From Syngnathus acus (taxonomy: Eukaryota; Chordata; Actinopteri; Syngnathiformes; Syngnathidae), in contig NC_051106.1 of NCBI RefSeq assembly GCF_901709675.1, positions 2,430,001-2,494,000 of the forward strand: a stretch of 64,000 bases of DNA, in the 5' to 3' direction. Below are positions 27,301 to 36,649 of this stretch, piece by piece. The notes beneath the pieces are model-generated. The model was not told the DNA's origin, made no database searches, and saw only the letters and a program-made list of their open reading frames with translations. The translations under genes and the position numbers were made by a program. Numbering within the stretch: position 1 is the first letter of the stretch; each line of letters opens with the position of its first letter.

Positions 27301-30300
27301 GCAAAATACACCATATACCGTAATTTTCGGACTATAAATCGCGTTTTTTTTTCATAGTTTGGGTGGGGGGGGCGACTTATAATGAGGAGCGACTTATATG
27401 TGAATTTTTTCAAAACTTTTCAAAAAAAAAAACAACAAAAAAAGTGAAACCGCGATAAACGAACCGCGATGTAGCAAGGGATTACTGTAATTTGAATTTC
27501 AAGTGACGTCAGCAGCGTGGCGCGGCGGTTATTTACAAAAAGGACAAAGATTGATCACGGGATGACGAAGATGACGAAGGGCCCCACGTACTACCGGCAT
27601 CATTAGCGGCTTTGTTTCTAAGTGACACGAAGTACGAAGAGTTTGAAGGATTTAAGGATTTGGAGTGACACAGAAGGTTTGAAAAACTGTTATGGCTTTT
27701 ACGCACGCCCGGTCCTACTCTACGGAGCTCTCTTTCACCTCCGTGGACAGAAGTCGGGGGCCGGCGCTCGGCCGGGTGGCTGTCCGGGGACGGTGGATGG
27801 GGCTCGGTGATGGCTTTTGCGCACGCCCGGTCCTATTCTATGGATCTCTCTTCCACGTCCGTGGCTGGAAGTCCACGCCGCCACACGCCTGGAAGTTTGT
27901 TTTGCTAAATAAAGAGCCGTTTACCAAACCCACGTCTTTCCTTGTACTTTGTTAACGCTACAATATAGTTATATACTAGATCGGTGGAATAACGACGAGG
28001 CTGACGTCAGGGCGCACGCGCGGCGTTGTTGACAAAGGACGAGGAATTTGATCGATGGATTTAATGATTTAGAGTGCACAGATGGTTTGATATTATTGCT
28101 TATGTAACAGTTATTTGATATCTAATTTATATATCGTTATATGGGCCTGTGGAATATTTTGAAGTGCAAGCGCCGTCAGCGGCGCGCACCCATTGTTGAC
28201 AAAGGACGATCGATGGATTTAATGAATTGGAGTGACACAGATGGTTTTATAAACGTGTTATTTATGTAATAGTTCTTTTTAATAACTCTGAATTTTACGT
28301 CAGGCCCGTTCTCAGCTCTTCGTTTGTGTTTATGTCACGTTAGCATACCTATCGTTTAGCCTGTTGTTGCTCGTTCATGTCTGTTCTTGGTGTTGGATTT
28401 TGTCGAATAAATTTCCCCCCAAAATGCGACTTATACTCCGGAGCGACTTGTATATGTTTTTTTTCACGTTATTGTGCATTTTATGGCTAATGCGACCTAT
28501 ATTCCGGAGCGACTTTTAGTCCGAAAAATACGGTTGTTTTGTGTCATGTCTCTTGCTGCCTGTCTTGGCTCCCTGTGACAAGAGTTATTGTAACTCAATA
28601 GGACCTGGTTAAATAAAGGTTAAATAAATTAAAAAATAAATTATAAACACCACCCCTTTAATTGGAAATTTCTCTCAAAGGAGCTATGCTTTTTGAGGAC
28701 TTTAGAGTCAGAAATTGACCTTGAAGTTAAATCCCTTTTAGAGAATTTGTAAGCCAGAATTAGACCTTGAAAGTAAATCCCTATGAAAAGAAACACGTAC
28801 ATAATGTTTTTTTTCCACAATCACTAATCAGAAACATTATTGGTCTGATTTCAGGTAATCGCTTACATTTCTGATTAAATAAAAGCACCTGTAATAATCA
28901 TTCCCTGCTTCTGGAGCTTTGCTGATTTTTCAATGGTGCAAGATTGCCATCATTAGGATGTTAGCTGTTTCATGCCCTTGTTTCTGAAAAATCTAGGTAT
29001 ACTGACAATATCATGAGATCTAATACAAGAGCTTTATCAAAAGCTTTCCTCATACAAGGCTCATTTCTATCAGAGACTTCCAGGCATCCATTCATTCTCT
29101 ACACTGCTTATCATGTTCAGGGTCGCGGGGCTGCTGGAGCCTATCCCAACTGACCTTGGGCAAAAGGCCTTGAACTAGTTGGTCAGAGAATGATTCATGT
29201 AAACCAGGATTATGTGACATGCAGTGGTACATGCTGACATGGGTTAGAGTCCTGGTGGATTGTGTCAAGAAGTGCATTCATTGTAAAACCTGTGCCAAAT
29301 AATTTATAACTGTGACTACCGTATTTTCCGCACTATAAGGCGCACCTAAAAACCTCAAATTTTCTCAAAAGCCGTCAGTGCGCCTTATAAACCAGTGCGC
29401 CTTATATATGGACCAATATGGATTCGCGGATGAGGATTAATTTATTAAAGTAAGCTTTACGTGTTTATTTTGTGTGTTGTGTGATATTAACGTTTGAGCA
29501 ACGTTGAATTATTGATATATTGTTATTGTTTTCACTATTTCAAGTGTTACTATATTATGATTGCATTAACGTTTGACCAAGGTTGAGTTATTTATTCTAT
29601 GCGCCTTATAATCCGGTGCGCGTTATATATGGACAGTTTTAAAATGGGCCATTCATTGAAGGTGCGCCTTATAATCCGGTGCGCCTTATAGTGCGGAAAA
29701 TAAGGTAAATTTACATGCAGTCCGTATTCGGGTTCGGGTCAAATTTACGATAATTGCGAATTACTGCCGCAGTTGAATTACCCATTTTAAACAGCGAGGC
29801 ACAGACATCATAATGCAAATAGATGTTTTTTTCGCTTGTTACTTTCGACTGTCAATAAAACATATTATGGGCTGTGCCCAGCCTTTAACATAAACCAGCC
29901 TTAAAATAAGTAATTTCTAATTTTCTGCAGTACAATGGAACATAGTATATTCATAACATAGCGACTCAAGATCAATTGTATGGAAATAAATATACAAGAA
30001 TCCATGAAAGGGAGCGCAAATAATATGTATGAAAGAGAGCGCAATAAGATCTTTATTGCGGTATTTCAAGGTCAGTTTTACCCTGAGCGCATTCAAATGC
30101 TCGTCAAGTGTCGATTTAGCGGATTAACAAATGTATGCATGTGATTTTAAGCATCATACAATGCTAAACATCCAGCGGTCTTGGAATATGTTTTTCGTTC
30201 TATTGTCTATTGTAGAGTTCTGGGAGGAGTCGGATGACAGCAACTCAGACATCGAAGCAGCTTTGCGTCCACAACCTTTGAACACGAATGACGACGACAC

Positions 30301-30319
30301 AGATGACTTCTACGACTGA
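7593..30319 (+). CDS. kiz: Kizuna centrosomal protein (PLK1S1), complete 14-exon gene
   Basis: Kizuna stabilises the pericentriolar material of the spindle pole and is a PLK1 substrate; human KIZ mutations cause a rod-cone dystrophy. Coding exons: 7593-7666, 7953-8018, 8381-8543, 9263-9325, 10516-11092, 11213-11390, 14253-14372, 14774-14897, 19647-19806, 20213-20275, 21577-21678, 22840-22909, 26728-26774, 30216-30319. All introns are GT-AG and every phase joins; the total is 1911 bases, 636 residues plus stop (human about 673). An N-terminal coiled coil (YLERITSIQQS..., REKQRLQLEKEL, YLKQIC) matches human KIZ in order, as do the GRQ motif, an SSDVQLSES acidic-serine block, ETKAYQLLKRS, and the C-terminus ESDDSNSDIEAALRP...DDFYD. 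In tetrapods KIZ lies on the same side of NKX2-4 in the same orientation. Extra alternative exons cannot be excluded. Confidence 0.95.
9326..10515 (+). other. kiz intron 4, with a candidate regulatory block at 9560-9960
   Basis: Part of the intron (9560-9960) has balanced composition, ATTA/TAAT cores (TTCATTAAGG, TGTAATGAGC) and a TTATGCAT POU-like site. This texture is typical of conserved non-coding elements. C-runs occur at 9727-9751. The remainder is AT-rich with nothing recognised. Confidence 0.3.
10516..11092 (+). CDS. kiz: kiz exon 5, the largest coding exon (192 codons)
   Basis: It encodes residues 123-314, a serine-, proline- and acid-rich region of low complexity predicted to be disordered. 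SVGRQTPKG corresponds to the MGRQMS segment of human KIZ. The open frame continues upstream of the acceptor to 10414, but TTTGCAG at 10509-10515 and the phase with exon 4 set the exon start. The donor (TCAG|GTTTGA) is weak, so read-through or an alternative 3' end here is possible. Confidence 0.92.
11213..14897 (+). CDS. kiz: kiz exons 6-8
   Basis: Exons 11213-11390, 14253-14372 and 14774-14897 encode about residues 315-455. Exon 6 carries SSSDVQLSESTASDLSIS followed by an acidic stretch, matching the SSDLTISISEDD block of human KIZ. Exon 7 (LLSLEGLFKLLDYIEGRL) and exon 8 (GAVVLHELQRLSLRTEKG) look like short amphipathic helices. Exons 7 and 8 are identified mainly by splice signals and phase continuity rather than similarity I can recall. 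Confidence 0.85.
11391..14252 (+). other. kiz intron 6: candidate regulatory block and one transposon
   Basis: A balanced-composition block at about 12480-12880 (with AATTCATTAGATTATCCC near 12685) resembles a conserved non-coding element. A 171-bp transposon lies at 13321-13491. A short duplicated segment, TTATTGGGGTATAA, occurs twice near 14172-14202. Nothing else recognised. Confidence 0.35.
13321..13491. mobile_element. TACCGTA-family element, AAGTCGC subtype, 171 bp
   Basis: The ends CCGTAATTTTCGGACTATAA and TTATAGTCCGAAAATTACGG are perfectly inverted and flanked by TA on both sides. Only the terminal parts of the long family members are present, so this is a deletion derivative. Confidence 0.9.
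16443..17553. mobile_element. hAT-like element, copy 3, split by a nested transposon
   Basis: The outer halves 16443-16561 and 17359-17553 together match the element at 6698-7020. The 8-bp target duplication CTTTAAGA is present at 16435-16442 and 17554-17561. The 5' end has lost about seven bases of the usual CAGGGGTGTCAAAC terminus. The interior is occupied by the element at 16562-17358. Confidence 0.85.
16562..17358. mobile_element. TACCGTA-family element, 797 bp, nested in a hAT-like element
   Basis: The ends are CCGTAATTTTCGGAC and GTCCGGAAATTACGG. TA is duplicated at 16560-16561 and 17359-17360 relative to the uninterrupted site at 6833-6834. Its body shares two copies of a CATTAAATCCATCGATC-type block with the elements at 27318 and 40059. 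No transposase. Confidence 0.92.
18150..18290 (+). repeat. Non-LTR retroelement 3' tail with (ATT)n
   Basis: The sequence GTGACCTGAAAGGTGC, then TAAATAAAATGTATT and (ATT)n, is the 3' tail style of fish LINEs and SINEs. A 17-bp TTTTTACTGTTTTATTG repeat precedes it. The exact family is not assigned. Confidence 0.55.
19647..20275 (+). CDS. kiz: kiz exons 9-10
   Basis: Exons 19647-19806 and 20213-20275 encode about residues 456-529, a serine- and glutamate-rich linker (SADEESDSTCSSGSPSHQAH, then SAEEDSHDESPVESVP). Acceptors are CTCGCAG and CCTTACAG, donors GTCAGG and GTAAAA. The intron between them ends in a T-run (20143-20163) and a CT tract. Confidence 0.88.
20276..21576 (+). other. kiz intron 10
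   Basis: Holds a 20-base T-run near 20800 and a GT microsatellite (21521-21569) directly before the exon 11 acceptor. No gene or transposon recognised. Confidence 0.5.
21577..22909 (+). CDS. kiz: kiz exons 11-12
   Basis: Exons 21577-21678 and 22840-22909 encode about residues 530-586. Exon 11 begins ETKAYQLLKRSAMQ, matching human TETEAYQLLKKATLQ, and is followed by an acidic run (SSEEEEEEEGEEDD). Exon 12 (KNRGPKVDLGRAKRSSPQ) is basic. The intron between them is mostly a 712-bp transposon. Confidence 0.9.
21751..22462. mobile_element. TACCGTA-family element, GGCGCACC subtype, 712 bp, in kiz intron 11
   Basis: The ends CCGTATGTTCCGGACTATAA and TTATAGTCCGGAAAATACGG are flanked by TA. Internal GGCGCACC sub-terminal repeats occur at both ends and the centre is AT-rich. 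It fills most of the 1161-bp intron. No open frame resembling a transposase. Confidence 0.88.
22910..26727 (+). other. kiz intron 12, with a candidate regulatory block at 23540-23790
   Basis: The block at 23540-23790 contains a perfect inverted repeat ATTAGCCC/GGGCTAAT with a 6-bp spacer (23591-23612), which places two homeodomain cores head to head. The intron also holds T-runs (23929-23946), a short TC run (24158-24174) and TTTA repeats near 24213. No exon or transposon recognised. Confidence 0.4.
26728..26774 (+). CDS. kiz: kiz exon 13 (47 bp)
   Basis: A small exon encoding RRDKVNPKIYSALQSK. It joins CG at the end of exon 12 and leaves G for exon 14. The acceptor is TTTATAG and the donor GTAAGT. 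The match to other family members rests on position and phase. Confidence 0.85.
27318..28533 (+). mobile_element. TACCGTA-family long element, 1216 bp, with two 118-bp tandem units
   Basis: The ends CCGTAATTTTCGGACTATAA and AGTCCGAAAAATACGG are inverted; TA precedes the left end, and the right TA has changed to TT. The GC-rich centre has a 118-bp unit starting ATGGCTTTTACGCACGCC at 27692 and again at 27810. Further right, a block with GATCGATGGATTTAATGA recurs. The same body, in reverse, forms 40059-41529. The open frames across the units are not a gene: the unit length is not a multiple of three and no family features appear. Confidence 0.88.
28550..28640 (+). repeat. Non-LTR retroelement 3' tail (GGTTAAATAAAGGTTAAATAAA type)
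   Basis: The sequence GGACCTGGTTAAATAAAG followed by GTTAAATAAATTAAAAAATAAA is a recognisable fish LINE-type 3' end, truncated at its 5' side immediately after the right end of the neighbouring transposon. Confidence 0.55.
29085..29170 (-). repeat. Fragment of a dispersed fish retroelement-like repeat
   Basis: CATTCATTCTCTACACTGC, TTATCATGTTCAGGGTCG and GGAGCCTATCCCAACTG form the well-known terminal part of a very common fish interspersed repeat. It is in opposite orientation to the copy at 31850-32090. The exact family name is not assigned. Confidence 0.6.
29319..29705. mobile_element. TACCGTA-family element, GGCGCACC subtype, 387 bp
   Basis: The ends CCGTATTTTCCGCACTATAA and TTATAGTGCGGAAAATAAGG are flanked by TA on both sides (29317-29318 and 29706-29707). 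Internal sequence shares GTGTTGTGTGATATTAACG with the reverse complement of 21751-22462. Confidence 0.88.
30216..30319 (+). CDS. kiz: kiz terminal exon with the conserved acidic C-terminus
   Basis: Begins after TATTGTAG, completes the codon left by exon 13 and encodes EFWEESDDSNSDIEAALRP...DTDDFYD, then TGA at 30317-30319. This tail is nearly identical to the human KIZ C-terminus and is the strongest single piece of evidence for the gene's identity. Confidence 0.96.
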
Positions 30320-30443
30320 AGCTCGCCCGGTGATGTGTTATTAAGTTCTACATTTATATAAAAGAGCCTGTCCACATGTTAGTTTGCACCAGGATTCCTA
30401 ATTTACCATTCTTCATCGTAAGTTTGTTGTCATAAAAACAAAT

Positions 30444-30449
30444 AATAAA
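30444..30449 (+). terminator. kiz: kiz poly(A) signal AATAAA
   Basis: First canonical AATAAA downstream of the kiz stop, giving a 3' UTR of roughly 150 bp. It is followed by a GT-containing stretch (GCTGTATGTGAAG). Confidence 0.65.
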
Positions 30450-30890
30450 GTTGGCAACTCAAACGCTGTATGTGAAGAGTTGCCCAACACTCTGCTCTTA
30501 ACCCTGCTTCAGTCTCTTTATGTGAACAACTCTCCCAGCTCATAATAGCAGCTCGAAATAGATTAAACTGATCTTTTAAAGCGATTTGTTTGCACTGGGC
30601 TGAAAATTATGCATTTTGAATGCCGCAAGCATCTCCGAGTGCTCTGCCTCCAGCATGCTCGAGTGTAGTGATGTGAGTCACCTGTTAAATGACAAAGCAC
30701 AATGTCCTCTCGGCACGCTGCCACACGACCTGTGAACCATCTGAAGTGCACCGTCCTTGCGTGCTGTACCCCCCCCACCCAGGGTACAAAGTGTGAGAAT
30801 GGTCCAAATGTGTCTTCACTACAGCTGTCTTTAATTGTGCAAATGCTTAAATAAGTATATAGACAACTGTATTTGGTGTTCATGTCTCGA

Positions 30891-31110
30891 GTCTGGCATT
30901 TTATATTTCACACATTACTCAAGTTAGTTGTTTGTTTTTTTGTTTCATTTGATTATTATTCTCTCCTAAGGGCACTGGAATTTGCAATACACATATATAT
31001 GTATATATAGTCTGGCATTTTAAATTTCTCATTACTCAAGTTAGTTTTTTGTTTCATTTGATTATTCTCTCCTAAGAACACTGGAATTTGCAATTCATCC
31101 ACATATATAT
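30891..31110. repeat. Two-copy tandem duplication, period about 119 bp
   Basis: GTCTGGCATTTTATATTTC starts at 30891 and a near copy starts at 31010. Both continue through CATTACTCAAGTTAGTT, TTCATTTGATTATT and CACTGGAATTTGCAAT to an AT-repeat tract. It lies just downstream of the kiz 3' end. Confidence 0.8.
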
Positions 31111-31125
31111 ATATATATATATATA

Positions 31126-31195
31126 TACACTACCGTTCAAAAGTTTGGGGTCACAAAATTGTTTGGGTGACCCCAAACTTTTGAACAGTAGTGTA
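31126..31195. mobile_element. Hairpin mini-transposon (CACTACCGTTCAAAAGTTTG), copy A
   Basis: A 70-bp near-perfect inverted repeat: TACACTACCGTTCAAAAG ... CTTTTGAACAGTAGTGTA, with a short asymmetric loop. The terminus is a familiar Tc1/mariner-type end in fish genomes. It is embedded in AT repeats. Confidence 0.75.
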
Positions 31196-31354
31196 AATAT
31201 TATTATAATAAAACATGAATTAAATATTATAAATTATATCTTATTTGTATAAGATTATATATAATCTATGAATATAAGTATACATATATATTATAAGATT
31301 TTTTACACAGAAGATTATATATATAATCTATAAATAATTATCTAAATAAATATA

Positions 31355-31424
31355 TACACTACCGTTCAAAAGTTTGGGGTCACCCAAACAATTTTGTGAC
31401 CCCAAACTTTTGAACGGTAGTGTA
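31355..31424. mobile_element. Hairpin mini-transposon, copy B, inverted relative to copy A
   Basis: Same 70-bp length and termini. The loop reads CCCAAACAATTTT, the reverse complement of the loop in copy A, so the two hairpins face opposite ways across 159 bp of AT-rich sequence. Confidence 0.75.
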
Positions 31425-31461
31425 TATATATACTATATATATATATATATATACACACACA

Positions 31462-31794
31462 CAGTAATCCCTCGTTTATCACTGATAATTGGTTCAAAAA
31501 ACCACCCGCGATAAGTGAAATCCGCGAAGTACGGTGACCAACAAGAAGTACTGGGCAGGCTAACGAGTTAGCGGAAAGGTGTTAATTCGCGATTGTGCTA
31601 ACATGCGAAAACGGACTTCTAATGGAATGTAAACGAACATTTGGAGCAATACTACACTGTCCTAAACGTTAGACACATGTTTCCTCAATTCATAAGTTTT
31701 ATTTTGACTTTTAAATGTTTTTTTAATTTGGAAAACAAATCCGCGATGTAGTGATGCCGCGATAAACGAAACGCGGAGTAGCGAGGGATCACTG
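31462..31794. mobile_element. Non-autonomous DNA transposon, CAGTRATCCCTCG ends, 333 bp
   Basis: Begins CAGTAATCCCTCGTTTATC and ends GTAGCGAGGGATCACTG. Sub-terminal CCGCGATAA motifs are present on both sides. No coding capacity. A fragment related to this terminus is also present inside the long elements at about 27447 and 41375. Superfamily not assigned. Confidence 0.75.
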
Positions 31795-31829
<35 letters not shown>

Positions 31830-31830
31830 G
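31795..31830. repeat. (GATA)n microsatellite
   Basis: About nine tandem GATA units abutting the right end of the preceding transposon. Confidence 0.95.
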
Positions 31831-31849
31831 ACGTTTAAAAGAACGACTA

Positions 31850-32090
31850 AAGGAAATTGTGTGGCGCACAATTGTGGGGTTCAATTCCAGCGCCAGCCTT
31901 TCTGTGTGGAGTTTGCATGTTCTTCCCGTGCCTGCGTAGGTTTCCTTCCACATTCCAAAGACATGCACGACCTTTCCAAATTGCCCGTTGCATGCGTTCG
32001 TCTATATGTGCCTTGCAATTGGCTGGCAACCACTTCAGCATGTCCACTGCCTACTGCCTGAAGCCATCTGAGACGGCACCCGCCTTATGT
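31850..32090 (+). repeat. Dispersed fish retroelement-like repeat
   Basis: Contains GTGGAGTTTGCATGTTCTTC, CCGTGCCTGCGTAGG, TTCCTTCCACATTCCAAAGA and GCAATTGGCTGGCAACCACT, the signature of a very abundant fish interspersed repeat. The region is diverged, and the open frames across it on both strands are incidental. Confidence 0.65.
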
Positions 32091-34002
32091 TTCAGAACAC
32101 CCTGCAATCTGTGAAATCAGTGACACCTTAGGTAAGGTATTAGCATTTGCAGCTCTTAAATATTTGATGGTTTGCATCCTCTGTATGGCTGAGCCAAAGT
32201 TTTTGGTTTCTGTGCAATTCATTTTATGGTAGACTATTTGCAGAGGCGACTCAGATGAAAGCAAATGGTACAACTAAACACATTGTCAAACGATGTCATG
32301 GTTTTGCTCTGGTGTTGCGGTTAGCTAGACCAACTGAGGTTGTGCAGTGTGTGCGCTTTTCATTCTACCTGTAACTTTCTTTCATTTTCTATCACTAAGT
32401 AATCATTTACAGCAAGGTCATTTGTATCCCCTGCCTCAATTAAAAATCCATTCATTCTGATGTGGCCTGCTCGGCAGCTTCTTTGGTATGCGTGCTTAAG
32501 AAACAAAAGGTTGTGCTTTTAATTATACAAGCTGTTTTTTTCCTCGGGTAAGAAGTCATTATATACGTACTTAGGTTTCACTTAACCTCGACTTAAACAA
32601 TCTTTTCTACTGATGAGCACAGTTGTTAAAAAAAAAAAAAAAATCATGCAAAAATTACAGGAGTGATTTTTATCCTTGTGTGTTGAAGCAACAACAATGA
32701 ATAAATCATTACAGTTTAAGTCAATTTTTTTGCTGTCCTATCGACGGCTATGCTTCCATTTGAAGCAATCTGTATGGCTACCATTTGCTTCACATTTATT
32801 TATCTAGATTCCAGCATTTTCAGTATTTGTACAATAACTAAACATCAGTGGGAATTGTAAAACTCTACTGTATTTTCCCACTCATGCAGGTAAATATTTA
32901 AAAAAAATATTTGCTCTGTGCTGAAGATAGCAGTGCGCAATAGTCCATATATAAAAAATGTAAATGTAACGGAAAAACTGACTTCCTTTACGCTCCGTAA
33001 CAGAAATTTGAAGGAATTTAACTTTAATTTGACTCATCTTGGAAACTAATTATAACACCTATCACAGATTCATATCAGTATCCAAACACAAAAAGAACAA
33101 TGTGCGAAATTTTCCAAATAAAACAATAACAATTCACTTAAATCCTATTTCCATAATAACTTTGAACATATTGTATATTATTCATTACATGGAGTGCATC
33201 TCCTATGGTCCCACTGCATTTATCACTTAATTCAGCAAGTATCTGAAAGTGCAGTGGGTGAACAATAGGTCCAAGGATGATTTCCATATGAATGATGTCT
33301 ATGAATGAGAGTGGGTTATAGACAACGGCTGTGTCTCCATACTCGGGCCGGAAAGGTTGGCTCCCCTCTGCCCCCACTCTAAAAAACAGGTGAGATTGTG
33401 GTGTACAAAAGGCCAGGAGAAAATGTGTTCAGCCTGGAGCCTTATTATGGAGTTGCTATAGGAAGGGACATATACAAAAGGTTCTCTGTCTACAGATGGA
33501 AAGCTTGGTTTAAATGATAATTTTTTTTTAATATGCCTCAATAGTGTCGTTGAAGTTGCAAGGTAAAAGGTCCCGATGACATATTGTAGATCTGTAGCTT
33601 TATTTCAGAAGACAAACTCCATAATAGACAACAATAACCTGCAGAATAATCAATGCTAAGTTCCATACTGATATAAGAACCCGTCATTTTAGCCAGGGGG
33701 CTACACCACAACTCTCGATGAACAGGAATGCCCACATTCAGGATGAAAACAGTGACATCAACCCCTCACTTTACTTGACATCAATTTATATTGATAAGCG
33801 TTTTTCAAAAGGAGCTGAATTAAAATCTTAAATCTGCTGTTGAAATTATTGAAAACGTTTGTGAAGTCTAACAATTGCTATTAGGCATAAAATGAACAGA
33901 TGAGTGTGATCCCCAAAAATCTAATCCGTATTAATTTATTAATTTCAATGTGTGACAGTTCTTTCTTCAGAACTGTGACAAGTCCATGATTTTTTTTTAA
34001 CC
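32091..34002. other. Intergenic, nothing recognised
   Basis: AT-rich sequence with poly-A and poly-T runs. No exon, transposon or clear regulatory cluster seen. Confidence 0.5.
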
Positions 34003-34420
34003 ACTAGTCCTTAGCGTCGTTGCCAAGCTAGACTCTATCCCAGCTGAGTCTGGGTAATCCTGTACTGGACAGGTGTCAAACACAAGGCCCGGGGGCCAGA
34101 TACGGCCCGCCACATCATTTTATGTGGCCCGCAAAGAAAAATTGTGCATCAAATTCGTGTCATTACTAGAATTGCAAATTGTCTTCACTTTTAATAATAT
34201 CTTTTTTTGAAATATTTGACCAGTTTTTACTCGTCTGATTTGAAAACGAGTTATTTGTCAGTTTGTATTGTAGCTTTTACTGTATATAATATGAGGTGCT
34301 CATACATTTATTTGGGTTGACAGTCATAATGGCCCTCCGAAAGAAGCTATGACTGCAATGCTCCCCGTGAAAAAGTTTGACACCCCTGCTGTACTGGTTG
34401 CCAACCACTTGCAGAATCAA
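34003..34420. mobile_element. hAT-like element, copy 4 (34070-34388), inside an older repeat
   Basis: The element begins CAGGTGTCAAACACAAGGCC and ends GTTTGACACCCCTG. It is flanked by CTGTACTGG on both sides (34060-34068 and 34389-34397). The outer pieces CTCTATCCCAGCTGAGTC and TTGCCAACCACTTGCAG join into the dispersed repeat also seen at 29085 and 31850, so the hAT-like element inserted into it. Confidence 0.75.
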
Positions 34421-34599
34421 GTCTTTTTTGGACCGTGCTAATGTTATAAAGTAGACTCAGAGTCTTATGAAAAAGTTTTTCCCAAGGAAACTAAGTTAAA
34501 CTTAGATGGTTCTCTCACATCCAAATACATAATTGACACGACAATGATAAATCCATTGGTCGTCTATATGAGTATCAATGGATTATTGTCAAATCTGGT

Positions 34600-35080
34600 T
34601 TAATTCCGTGACCATACAGACTGCTAGGGTGTGAGGAGGGCCACAAGGCTAAGCCATAATGAAGAGAGTCAAACTGAAGCTGAGGCCAGAGAGCTCCAAA
34701 ATGTAGATTGCCACATTCCTGCTTGAGATGCTTCAAATCGCATTTTCATTAACCACATTTAGGAGGGAGAGCCAAGAGTTCTTGTTTAGAGCTATTCCCA
34801 TGATTCCCTCTCACTCTCTTTTTCATGCACGCGCACACACACACATGCACACACACTCATCTTTTGATGTCCCAGTTTTCATTTGGGATAATTAATATGA
34901 AAAGATGGAAAGACATCGTGTTCTGCATATTCCTATGAGACAGGCATGCAAAAGCTGTTAAAGCCAAGTAGGCAAATTAGTATTCATGCAGGTTTTCCTG
35001 TTGCAAGTCATTTTTCCCCACTGGGACACGGTTGTAGATTAGGTAGACAGGCAAAGGCTCATTCCTGATTATATGAGCAA
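34600..35080. promoter_or_regulatory. Candidate regulatory block
   Basis: Balanced composition with CATTTTCATTAACC, ATTAATATGAAAAG and AAATTAGTATTCATGCAGG. A CA microsatellite (34827-34855) interrupts it. Weak call based on texture. Confidence 0.2.
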
Positions 35081-36640
35081 AATACCACCACAGCAGAGCT
35101 TAAAAAATATAAATAAAAATGACCTTAGTCTAAGTAAATCAATTTCGGTGACCTGCTAAATGCAGTAGGCTACATTATAATTCTTTAACCCTGTCTATGA
35201 GTGAGAAAACGCAGCCTGTAATGGAAGGATCATCTCCCGCCATACAAGCTCATGTTTTCAAAATTTATGTATACATCATTATACATAATTTGTAGCATGA
35301 TTCACTGGCAATAAACAATTGCTTTAATGCACGTGCTTTTTTGTCAATCAGCCAGCCCTAAAAAAAAAAAACACCTATTATTGTAAATGGATGAATGGTA
35401 TTTTTGCCTTTCGATGCATTGCAAAATGAATGTAAATTGACATGTTAATATTTCGGCAACTAGTGAACTGCATACTTAGAGATGGGTTCGCATTTTGGTA
35501 GTTATATTGCAGAAGATTGCTGCTCAGGCACTTTTTATTGTTTGTTGTGACACAACAATGATGAATTCTGTTCATCCTGTGTGGTAGACACCATGCCTCA
35601 ATGAAAAATTGATTTGAGATAAAAGGACAAATAAACAAACACCAACAGTGCAAGATATAGTAGAGGGTCTCCCAAAACACGGATGGCAAATTAGAGGCGG
35701 GCTTGTAAAAAATGAAGCTTCAAATTTGCTTCATGAACCAGTTGTTATATTGTTGACTGCTCTAGATGCCACTATTGTTTTAAAGAAAGGCATTTAAGAA
35801 ATTTGGGCTTTCAGTCTTATGTTGAGCAGAGAGTGCTATCTCAAGGGTTCAATAAACACAACTGGTTCATGAATCTTCTTGAAGCTACATTTTTCCATCA
35901 CTACCGAGGGCAGCGAGTAAACTGACTGCTGCAGCAAAGTGGCAAAAACTATATCTGTGGTATGCAAACTACAGCCTGGGGGGCCATTTGCAACTGACTT
36001 TTTCGCAGCCCTCAGCATTTTTGACATGGCCTGCAAGCATATTGGGTCCAGGTGTTGAAAAAGTGTGAGGTTGGGCATCTGCAACTTCCATCTGTGCGAT
36101 GTGCCAGACAACTCCTACTAATAATCAATGTGACTTATTGAGCCTTTCTAGATATGCAAAGAACATATTTACAATTAAATAAATGAAAACATTCCTCTTT
36201 ACAATGCCTCATAAATTAAGATATTTAAGTTTAAGAAGGAAACATATTTTCCTCCATTTTTTGCTGTATGTGTCAAGGTCTGTTTTGTGAAAATATCACA
36301 TTAATGACTATCTCAGATCCTCAAATAAACACAGCTTTAAAAAACTGTCTTCTTATTGCTGATTACTCTTGCTTTGGTCATGACTGAATCCCAAACTTTA
36401 AAAGGGGTGAGGAGATAACTAAAAACGAAGCAAAATAATTTGGAAAACTTGCTAAAATAACTATATTTGTCCATTGATTGACTCATTTTAGCAAATTTAA
36501 TAGAAGTAAAACGTAGAGTGGATGCTTGCCAGCGGGGAAGGCACATTAGGGCAGAAAGCAAACTAAACTCTCGATTGGTCGGCAGTCCGTCATGGGAATG
36601 GGCGATTGAGTGGGAATTGATCCCACTCAGCTATATAAAA
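35081..36640. other. Intergenic, nothing recognised
   Basis: AT-rich and non-repetitive. Open frames such as 35378-35689 (minus) and 35836-36111 (minus) lack any family feature. Confidence 0.5.
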
Positions 36641-36649
36641 GTCAGTAAC

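Larger units (their letters stand above)
26775..30215 (+). other. kiz intron 13, rich in transposons
   Basis: Contains TTTA/TTTG repeats (26958-27017), the 1216-bp element at 27318-28533, a retroelement tail at 28550-28640, a dispersed repeat fragment at 29085-29170 and the element at 29319-29705. The remainder shows nothing recognisable. Confidence 0.6.
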
